Shown here: positions 56,092 to 64,000 of the stretch, piece by piece | How the letters are laid out: every line of letters begins with the position of its first letter | Numbering within the stretch: position 1 is the stretch's first letter | Assembly (NCBI GenBank): GCA_020205615.1 | Contig: CM035170.1 | Location: 13,864,980-13,928,979 of the forward strand | Direction of reading: 5' to 3' | Length of the DNA stretch: 64,000 bases | Origin: Panax quinquefolius | Lineage: Eukaryota > Streptophyta > Magnoliopsida > Apiales > Araliaceae | Program-made: the position numbers and the translations under genes | Notes under the pieces: model-generated | Told to the model about the DNA's origin: nothing | The model's database searches: none | Seen by the model: the letters and a program-made list of their open reading frames with translations, nothing else

Positions 56092-58799
56092 AAGCAAAAG
56101 GTCAAAAATACCTCTGATATTTAGCCCAATGTCCCACTTGCACCCTAAACTAATTTTTTTTTCAAAAGTACCATTAACGTTACATTTTTTGGGTCGCCCG
56201 TGCCCCTCCCGCTAACAGAAGACAAATGAGGTTAAAATGTGACGACGTGGCAGACTTAAATATAAAATATATTCTAAATAAAATAATATATATCATTTAA
56301 TCAAAACAAAAAAATACTAAAATTCAAAATAAAAAAAACATAACATATTTACATCATTTAAACAAAATAATAAAATTCAAATTATTTTGTTAACTAATCA
56401 AAACAACTAATTAAATAAAATAAGTTGTATAACATATTTACATCATTTAATTAAAATACTAAAATTCAAAACATAACATATTTACATCAAATACTAATTA
56501 AAAAATACTAAAATACTAATTAAAAAAATACTAAAATACTAAAAAAGTCAAATTAAAAAAATACTAAAAATACTAAAATTCAAATTATTTTGTTAATTAA
56601 TCAAAACAACAAAATTCAAATTGCATCATTAAAATACTAAAATCATAATACTAAATACTAATTGATATAAAAATTTTAAATTACTAAAATCATAATACTA
56701 AATAATATTTTTTAATTCAAAAGCTGGAGTATTATGATTATTTTAGTAATTTTAATATTAATTTTTAAAATCATATCAATTTAAAAATATTATGATGTAA
56801 TTTGAATTTTTGAATTCATCTTTTAAAAATATTATTACATCATCAAATTATAACATATACTATTATGTATAGATTATTACATCATTAAATTATTTATATT
56901 ATTTATAACATATACTGTTATGTATAGATTATTACATCATCAAATTTTTATAGGGCAAAGGGTCAAAAGTGCCCCTAATATTTACCTCAATGTCCCACTT
57001 GCACCCTAAACTAATTTTTTTTTCAAAAGTATCCTTAACGTTATATTTTCGATTGGCATGTATCCTCGCAGTTAACGAGAAAACAAAGCGGGAATTTGCC
57101 ATGTGATGACGTGTTTTTAAATATAAAATATATTCTAAATAAAACAATATATATTATTTAATCAAAACAAAAAAATACTAAAATTCAAAATAAAAAAAGC
57201 ATAACATATTTACATCATTTAATCAAAATAATAAAATTCAAATTACTTTGTTAACTAATCAAAACAACTAATTAATAAAATAAGTTGTATAACATATTTA
57301 CATCATTTAATCAAAATACTAAAATTCAAAATATAACATATTTACATCAAATACTAATTTAAAAATATTATGATGTAATTTGAATTTTTGAATACATTTT
57401 TAAAAATATTATTACATCATCAAATTATAACATATCTTTATGTATAGATTATTACATCATCAAATTATTTATATTATTTATAACATATACTTTTATGTAT
57501 AGATTATGTATAGATTATTACATCATCAAATTTTATATAGTTTAAAAATATTATTTAGTATTATGATTTTAGTAATTTAAAAATTTTATATCAATTAGTA
57601 TTTAGTATTATGATTTTAGAATTTTAATGATGCAATTTGAATTTTTGTTGTTTTGATTAATTAACAAAATAATTTGAATTTTAGTATTTTTAGTATTTTT
57701 AATTTGATTTTTTTAGTATTTTAGTTTTTTTAATTAGTATTTTAGTTTTTTTAATTAGTATTTGATATAAATATGTTATGTTTTGAATTTTAGTATTTTG
57801 ATTAAATGATGTAAATATGTTATACAACTTATTTTATTTAATTAGTTGTTTTGATTAGTTAACAAAATAATTTGAATTTTATTATTTTGATTAAATGATG
57901 TAAATATGTTATGCTTTTTTTATTTTGAATTTTAGTATTTTTTGTTTTGATTAAATGATATATATTGTTTTATTTAGAATATATTTTATATTTAAGCACT
58001 CGCTTACGTCATCATATTTTAACCCCATTTGTCTTCTGGTAACGGCAGGGGCACGGGGCGACCCAAAAAATATAACGTTAAGGGTATTTTTGAAAAAAAA
58101 AATTAGTTTAAGGTGCAAGTGGGACATCGGAATAAATATCAAGGGCTTTTTTGACCATTTGCCCAATTTTTATATAGTTAAAAAATATTATTTAGTATTA
58201 TGATTTTAGTAATTTAAAAATTTTATATCAATTAGTATTTAGTATTATGGTTTTAGTATTTTAATGATGTAATTTGAATTTTTGTTGTTTTGATTGATTA
58301 ACAAAATAATTTGAATTTTTGTATTTTTTTTTAATTTGATTTTTTTTAGTAGTTTAGTATTTTTTTTAATTAGTATTTTAGTATTTTTTTTAATTAGTAT
58401 TTGTTGTAAATATGTTATGTTTTGGATTTTAGTATTTTGATTAAATGATGTAAATATGTTATACAACTTATTTTATTTAATTAGTTGTTTTGATTAGTTA
58501 ACAAAATAATTTGAATTTTATTAGTTTGATTAAATGATGTAAATATGTTATGCTTTTTTTATTTTGAATTTTGTATTTTTTGTTTTGATTAAATGATATA
58601 TATTGTTTTATTTAGAATATATTTTATATTTAAGCCTGGCATGTCATCACATTTTAATCTCATTTGTCTTCTGTTAACGGCAGGAGCACGGGCGACCCAA
58701 AAAATGTAACGTTAAGGGTACTTTTGAAAAAAAAAATTAGTTTAGGGTGCAAGTGGTACATCGGGGTAAACATTAGGGGCTTTTTTGACCCTTTGCCTT
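56092..58799. mobile_element. Outer Mutator-like foldback MITE, interrupted by a relative
   Basis: The ends are AAGCAAAAGGTCAAAAAT and the inverse of TTTGACCCTTTGCCTT. The arms continue with CCACTTGCACCCTAAACTAA and AACGTTA in inverted orientation, so arms of several hundred bases fold back. Flanks ATAAAAAAG (56083-56091) and ATAAAAAAA (58800-58808) fit a 9-bp duplication with one change. A second member sits inside (56953-58164). The interior repeats AAAATACTAAAATTCAAA and its complement. No coding sequence. Confidence 0.82.
56953..58164. mobile_element. Inner Mutator-like foldback MITE (1212 bp)
   Basis: It starts GGGCAAAGGGTCAAAAG and ends TTTTTGACCATTTGCCC, flanked by AATTTTTATA on both sides (56943-56952, 58165-58174), a 9-10-bp target duplication typical of Mutator-like elements. 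The two halves are near-complementary along most of their length with the turn at about 57540, so the whole unit could form one long hairpin. Frames such as 57955-58203 and 56932-57147 are arm sequence, not genes. Confidence 0.88.
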
Positions 58800-58813
58800 A
58801 TAAAAAAAGGATC

Positions 58814-58958
58814 CGGTTAGCATGAAGTTATTTTATTGGTAAATTGGTCAATTGGCCAATAGAATATTGACACACATACAATAATGTCTGAGTGTCAGTA
58901 TTCTATTGGTCAATTGACCAACTTATCTCAAAATAAACTTCATACTAACCACTTCCAT
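58814..58958. mobile_element. ~145-bp hAT-like foldback MITE
   Basis: GGTTAGCATGAAGT ... TTGGTCAATTGGCCAATAGA pairs with TCTATTGGTCAATTGACCAA ... ACTTCATACTAACC. An 8-bp direct repeat AAAGGATC (58806-58813, 58959-58966) flanks it, the target size of hAT elements. The left end seems to have lost about 8 bases relative to the right. Confidence 0.75.
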
Positions 58959-59094
58959 AAAGGATCATATGCTCTTACATACACACAGCGTTTATATGGC
59001 CCCTTTGATATGTGTAGGGCCTACAAATATGCATGTTTATGTATGTGAGCATTATGTAATTTTTTTTATGTGATAGCAGCATTATTTCAAAACA

Positions 59095-59265
59095 TAACTC
59101 GATTCGAGCTAAATCAAATGTCAAATCTAGACCCGGTAATTTAAGCCCCGACCCGCCCGTAGAAACATGGGCCATGTGCCGCAATTTTTTAGCCCAAGAA
59201 AATGCAGGCCTTTTTGGCCCGGCCCATGGCCCGCTACTTATTTTTTTAAAAAAATAAAATTTTGA
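59095..59265. repeat. GC-rich GGCCCGGCCC-type repeat fragment
   Basis: An isolated GC-rich patch (ACCCGGTAATTTAAGCCCCG, GGCCCGGCCCATGGCCCGC) in AT-rich DNA. A related patch occurs at 60155-60250, suggesting a dispersed element, perhaps the two ends of one DNA transposon. I could not define matching ends. Confidence 0.4.
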
Positions 59266-59573
59266 TATTTGTGGGTTATAAAGTTTGAACACAAGACTTG
59301 TAAGTAAATAAATAAAAGTCAAACCAATTGATCTACAACAACTGTTTATTTTATTACTGTGAACTGGTAATATTTACCAAATAATGTTAAAACCTATGAA
59401 TCTCACAGGAAGGATATATTGTTGTGGAATATTAGTCTATTTAGACACAAATTTCTCATGACACAAATTCTTGTTCAAAAATACTGGATGGTGAGATTTG
59501 AGAAAAACACTTTCTTGCATGAATCAGTTAGTTGATACAAACACACATAATAAAAGTAATAAAATAATTAGTA

Positions 59574-59678
59574 CCAAAGGCCTTTGGCCGTGTATGAAGT
59601 TGGGGTTGGGGGTTCGAGCATTAACATGTGAAGGTGGAGAATATGAGTATGTTAAATTAGCAAAAAAAAAAAAAAAAG
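59574..59678 (+). mobile_element. Probable tRNA-derived SINE, short
   Basis: GGCCTTTGGCCGTGTATGAAG (A-box-like) is followed by GGGGGTTCGAGCATTAAC (B-box-like GGTTCGA), and the unit ends in a 15-base poly-A. ATTAGTA occurs on both sides (59567-59573, 59679-59685), fitting a short target duplication. At about 105 bp it is at the small end for a plant SINE and may be 5'-truncated. Confidence 0.55.
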
Positions 59679-59685
59679 ATTAGTA

Positions 59686-60500
59686 ATATTAATTGTTCTC
59701 AAATTTCATAAAATCTCATTTGACCATGCATCACTGGTAGATTCATAAAATGTACACCCACCCTACCACTACATGATCATGGATTGAACAAGTCAGGCCA
59801 CCAAAACCCAGAAGCAGAAAACAAAACGTGTTCCAACTTCCACGTGAAACAAAGTTGATGGTATATATATTCTGGGATGAAAATAATACCAGTCTACAAA
59901 ATATCACTCATTTTATTTCATAAAAAGATTTTAATTTATTAAAAAAATTTAATTTCTTATGATAGTAATATAATAATACAATATTATTCTCAAATTTCGC
60001 AATTTTATTATCATGTTACTGTTATGAACTAAATATTTAATAGACATATTACATGAGGCCTGAGGGTAAAAGTTTACAAAATTTGATTTACAAATACATT
60101 CATTGAACGGGTGTAGCAAGATTTTGCAACAAAAAAAAAAAAATTAAAAAAAAAAACTCGCGAGCCGGCCCGGGCCACGGGCCTAAAAATTTTAGCCCAT
60201 CAAAATCCGGACCTTTTTAATCCGACCCACCCGTTTGTCAGATCTAGTCAAATTCCAACCTAACATTTGAGGCATACATAACAGTTGCATGTAGGTTTAA
60301 TATTATCTCACATCAACATCTGCATGTATTAACTTAACCCATAAGATACAATAAAACAAATGGATTACCTTTTGATAAAACATTGAAAATTATACTCTTC
60401 TGAAAAGGGAATCTCCTAACCATGGCTCTGGTAATGGTTATAGGATATTAATTGGAACATCACTTGATCTAACACATCAATGTAACTAAGGAATCGAATA
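59686..60500. other. AT-rich intergenic sequence
   Basis: No ORF or repeat of note except the GC-rich patch at 60155-60250 (GCGAGCCGGCCCGGGCCACG) preceded by A-rich runs. That patch is similar in motif to 59095-59265. Confidence 0.6.
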
Positions 60501-60735
60501 ATTTGAGGCCACGTGTACGCGAACAAGAATTTTTTCTAATTCTTTATTAGCTTAGTGCTTGGCAATTAAGCCACGTGTGTCAATTTCCCTAATCACTTTC
60601 CTTAACTTGCTAGTCCACCAATAGCATCCCTCTATGTGCCACATAAAATAATAATAATAAAAAAGAGTGAAATACAAATATAAAACACTAATTAAAACAA
60701 TCAACCGCCCCATTGGTGGAGGAGGAAGTGGTAGG
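60501..60735 (+). promoter_or_regulatory. Possible promoter region with two G-boxes
   Basis: GCCACGTGT occurs twice (CACGTG at 60510-60515 and 60572-60577), matching the G-box/ABRE core bound by bZIP and bHLH factors. A TATAAAA-like TATAAAACAC lies at about 60679 and CCAAT-type sequences nearby. The downstream sequence would be the transcript, but no convincing CDS follows. Both the role and the plus-strand direction are inference. Confidence 0.35.
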
Positions 60736-60737
60736 GT

Positions 60738-61098
60738 TTAGTTCCACAAAAAAAAAAATACATACCTAAAACTGCAAAATGGGGATTTTCCCTCAAACCT
60801 CAAAATCACCATCCCTTGAATATATGTCCACTCCCCTACATTCTCCTCCAACTGTTGCCTCTCCCTATAACAAGTGTCAAGACATTCTACTCTTGGAAAA
60901 GAAAAGCTCGTGTCAAAACCCAAGTCATGTTTTGATTCTCCTTGCACGCAGCCGAAAGGCATATACCCGCATTACATCGATCTAAACTCCTACAAAGTGA
61001 ATGACTTGGTTCTTTGTCCCACAATAAAGTTACCATCTAGCAAGGTGGCAAAATTTGACTGTCTGTCTTATAGTAATTATCGTCTACGCATTGCCTAG
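60738..61098. other. Unassigned stretch with overlapping ORFs on both strands
   Basis: Plus-strand frames 60779-60985 (MGIFPQTSKSPSLEYMSTPL...) and 60874-61098 (ending ...AKFDCLSYSNYRLRIA) and minus frame 60738-60962 (LGFDTSFSFPRVECLDTCYR) overlap. Composition is more balanced than the surroundings, so a decayed exon is possible, but I recognise no family on either strand. Which strand, if any, was coding is not decidable by eye. Confidence 0.3.
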
Positions 61099-61765
61099 TC
61101 AAAGCCACATTAAGGAAATCTGAATTCTGTGAATGCTAGTAGCTTTGAACAATATATAATCCAGTAATCCAGTAATAACTGGTAAGAACTATCGAATTTG
61201 GAAAAGCTCAATTACCATTCAAATATGCCAATCTTCTAGAGTTAAGGAATATGCAGAGGATTGTCGATCATTTCCAAAGGATTTAAAATTTAAAAGAAAA
61301 AAGGGTCCTCGAGTTGTTATCATATGGTGGACCATTACTACTGAAACATGCACTAAGGGATGACTTTAGTAGAGTCTCCTAGGGGGCATGATTCCACTTA
61401 AGAGGGTGGAGTGGTGGTCATTTGTAGGGTAGAGTTATGAGCTTTAGGGCCATGGGGTGCTTGTCAAATTTAGGGGTTGGATTTGGTAATATACCATTTT
61501 TCTCTAAATGAGAACCGACCCCCAATTTGGATTGTCTGGAAAAACTAGCATAACGCATCGCGTTGGCCCACAATGTGTTTCCTCACTCACTCACTCACTC
61601 ACTAAATATATAGTATTTCTTCAGAGCTTCTTCACATAAAGACAATTGACTCAGCTGGAGGAGAGATAAAATTGATTGGTTATACTTAATTGCAGGAAGC
61701 TTTGCTTTTAAGTGAAAATGTAGCAATTGACTACACCACTCTTAAGTAAGTGGTTTGACATTTCT
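61099..61765. other. Intergenic, with (CACT)n microsatellite
   Basis: No gene is recognised. A CTCACTCACTCACTCACTCA repeat lies at about 61583-61604, followed by AAATATATAG and a leader-like stretch. Nothing decisive. Confidence 0.5.
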
Positions 61766-62155
61766 CTATTTTTGGTAGTGTTTTGACAACTTTTCGGTGG
61801 ATTTTGTGGATATTGATAGGGAAATAAATGAAACAGATGAGAGATACAAAGAGAAAGGAGGCAAAGAAAAAGGAGTCCAAGAAGCCATGATTGAACACCA
61901 TGGAATTATGATCACCAGATCACATTGCTTTTTTGAGTGGGTTTTGCAAACAAACAATATGGTTAATGGATCGGCAGGATGATGATGATGATGATGATGA
62001 TTATGATTAGCACAAACCACTTGGCCACATGAGTCCAAAAAAGGGTCAGAGGAAAAAATAGATAATGTTGACAGAAGCATAGTAATTGAGTTTGAATTCA
62101 TGAACATGTATTCGATAACAACTAGTTTATTAGCATTCTCTTTGGTACCAAACAA
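61766..62155 (-). other. 129-codon open frame, not recognised
   Basis: The minus-strand frame includes a His run (from the (GAT)n repeat at 61979-62003) and a hydrophobic Ser/Leu/Phe-rich C-terminus. The opposite strand (61797-61982) is open too, with a Lys/Glu-rich reading. No conserved domain is apparent; the His run is a microsatellite by-product. Probably not a gene. Confidence 0.2.
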
Positions 62156-62188
62156 CTATAAACATATTTGCAAGTGACAAAAGAAAGA

Positions 62189-62386
62189 TTAAATTAATTT
62201 TACTGAAAATCCTTCCAGCCCCAAGTAAAAAAGGTAAACAACAAAGGCTACAAACGAAGTAGATATCCATGTAAAAGAAGCATATGCATTACAAGCTGCT
62301 TGAACTTTCTTTCTAACTGTAGAGTAGTAGGATCTAATTGCAGCAGCCTGAGTTCTGAACATGACTGGGCTAAAGAATATTTTCAC
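62189..62386 (-). CDS. Small ORF (65 aa) with one predicted membrane helix, hypothetical
   Basis: The translation starts MKIFFSPVMFRTQAAAIRSY, is rich in Arg, Lys and Ser in its first 40 residues with few acids, and has one hydrophobic span (FTWISTSFVAFVVYLFYLGL). That layout resembles small mitochondrial or secretory-pathway membrane proteins, but I do not recognise the family and there is no neighbouring gene context. It may be an exon of a spliced gene or chance. The start is the first Met in the frame. Confidence 0.3.
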   Translation of the reverse strand: MKIFFSPVMFRTQAAAIRSYYSTVRKKVQAACNAYASFTWISTSFVAFVVYLFYLGLEGFSVKLI

Positions 62387-64000
62387 TAGGATGGTTCAGC
62401 TTATGCTCCTCTTCTCCAACAAACATGCACACCAGACCAGACGACGGTTAGCAAAATTTAACATTCTTGGAAATGATTTTGCCCAATGCATGTATTAACA
62501 TCTGAAATTCAGAACTATATACACACCTAGAGGGGTTGAATAGGTGTTTATGATGAAAGTGATCTACAATGACAATTTTAAATTTATCTGCTAACTGAAC
62601 TATGCAGACAGGTTATCGCATGTCTGCTTAAGTATATATTAACCTGAAACGTAGAACCTTAATATGCAAAACTTCCTGAATTGAGTAGTGCATAATATAA
62701 CTTGTGGTTGAGTGCAGAATTTAAACAATGCAAGCAAGATAAACAGCAAGTAAAAACACCAAAATTTTTACGTGGTTGAGCCCTTAACCTCTAATTGCTT
62801 AATCCACGTCCAATACCAATTGGTATTAGAGACTCTTTTATTAACTTTAAAATTTAAACAATTACAAAGTTAAATCCTGTGCAAAGCAACTTAGAAATTG
62901 TTGGACACCATTGCCCCTTGTTGCACAGCAGCAACCTCTTACTCCACAGCAACCTTTGCTCCACAGCAACCTTCTAAGTCTTACTTTGATCAAGCACAAG
63001 CAACAATAGCTTGTATACTCTTTTTGATTTAAGAAAGAATATAATTACAATATCTATAAATCTCTAGCAACAAAGAATTAATATCAAGGCACAAACAGTT
63101 TGCTAGAATTTTTTCAAATGAAGCACTGATAAGTATTTTCTCTCAGTTGGTTGTCTGCTTGGGCTTTTGCCAAGAGGATGTATATATATAGACAAAAAGC
63201 TAACGGTAGGAAAATCAAAATCATTAACTTTAGTATCCCAAAAGATATATAGTAACAAAAATAATATATAAAGGATTTAAATTTTGAAGCTAACTGCTAG
63301 AATAAAGGAATAGCAATTAAAATGGTTAGCAGCATGAAATCTGCCACAAAAAGGTCTTTTGACTTGGTAAAACAAGGCTGTGATTTTGATTTTGTTTCCA
63401 AAATAATTTCTCATCTTTTTAAATTTGAAATATCAGCTCTAAGCAAAATTGGTTCGGTTTTTCAAAAGAAATTTCCAAGATATAGATTTGAAGTAACAAC
63501 TCTTTTGAACTAAGGAATTAATAAGATAGGAAATATTTTAAGCATATAAAATTCTTTTTAAAAAACTTTTCAGCATAATGTAATTGTCCTGAAATTAATT
63601 AAATGAGCTAAAAATTCTTACATTTGATTTCCTAGGTGAAATCCTATGGACCTAACCATGCGGTGGCACTAAACACCTTCTCTTCATATATGCTTCACTT
63701 GATATCTTGCATAATCATTTCCATAACCTGTGAATCACAAAACAACTCCATACAAAACATATGTTGTCATCATTAAAATAAAAACCATAAATCAACAACA
63801 TCTTGATGATAGCATGCAATAAGAGCAACTCTAGAATAACAAATCGCAGAAAGTCGAGGGAATCATTTAAGAGTTAACACCTTTTTAAGGCAAAGTCTAG
63901 TGACAAAAAATGGGTACACCTTGCTCACTTTCTCAGTATGAATAGCCATCCTGTAGAACAACAAACTTCATGCAATATATGATTAAAAAATCGATTATAA
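62387..64000. other. Repeat-like AT-rich sequence, unassigned
   Basis: About 62517-62560 (ACACCTAGAGGGGTTGAATAG) and about 62770-62830 (TTTACGTGGTTGAGCCCTTA) are phrases I associate with dispersed plant retroelement sequence, but no ends can be defined. 62900-62985 has CACAGCAACCT repeats. The plus frame 63322-63513 (63 codons) shows no motif. Confidence 0.4.

Noticed and set aside
57955..58203. 82-codon plus and 71-codon minus ORFs
   Set aside because: They lie in the arm of the inner foldback MITE and repeat in the other arms.
59095..60250. The two GC-rich GGCCCGGCCC patches as ends of one transposon with the SINE candidate nested inside
   Set aside because: The patches share motifs but I could not align matching termini or find a target duplication, so I list them only as repeat fragments.
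61766..62155. His-rich protein gene on the minus strand
   Set aside because: The His run is the (GAT)n microsatellite read in reverse, and the rest shows no motif. Both strands are open in the region.

Overview
This window is nuclear DNA of a seed plant, probably a eudicot (the last point is inference). The evidence is plant LTR retrotransposons primed by initiator tRNA-Met, a Tekay-like chromodomain, Ty1/copia and TRIM elements, Mutator-like and hAT-like foldback elements, a probable SINE and a piece of plastid ycf1. I find no complete, intact host protein gene, rRNA, tRNA or CRISPR array. About 53.5 kb is nested retrotransposons. The last 10.5 kb is AT-rich intergenic DNA with small DNA transposons and a few doubtful ORFs.

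Layout. Tk1 (1-6938, +) is a gutted Tekay-like element with a 2.74-kb 3' LTR. It sits inside the first LTR of the BigLTR array (6939-48006, +): LTR, 318-bp internal domain, LTR, 320-bp internal domain, LTR. Each BigLTR is about 4.3-4.6 kb, while the internal domain is only a primer-binding site, a scrap of chromodomain and a polypurine tract. The array is split by other insertions. The second BigLTR holds a reverse solo LTR (Tk2, 11630-14597, TSD AAAAT). It is then joined at a TTAA microhomology to pol of a fuller copy of the same Tk2 insertion (15000-27161), whose RT is split by a 9.25-kb Ty1/copia element (Cop1, 16894-26144, -, TSD GATTC). The third BigLTR is split by Tk3 (33059-46395, -, TSD ATTGT), the most complete Tekay-like element here. 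Tk3 is itself hit by a solo LTR (Tk4, 38509-41123, TSD TTTGT) and a 710-bp TRIM (42267-42976, TSD AATAA). From 48007 the array abuts a different degenerate Ty3/gypsy element (Gyp5, to about 53518, +), whose RT is interrupted by about 0.9 kb containing plastid ycf1 sequence.

From 53523 there follow a Tourist-like MITE, a 1.1-kb TIR element with a purine-rich minisatellite, a Mutator-like foldback MITE nested inside another (56092-58799), a hAT-like MITE, a SINE candidate, a possible promoter with two G-boxes, and unassigned sequence to the end.

How the parts work together: Tk1, BigLTR, Tk2, Tk3 and Tk4 share LTR ends (TGTAAGACCCC ... GGGGGCGTCACA), the same PBS and PPT, and the same U3 architecture. 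They look like one extended family with autonomous-derived (Tk3) and deletion-derivative (Tk1, BigLTR) members. The most interesting signals lie in the non-coding LTRs: positioned CAATWATTG palindromes matching the HD-Zip I site, a conserved two-tier hairpin around TTTGGTCACCTAAT, and arrays of hairpins with a constant GCC-GTAGTG loop and covarying stems.
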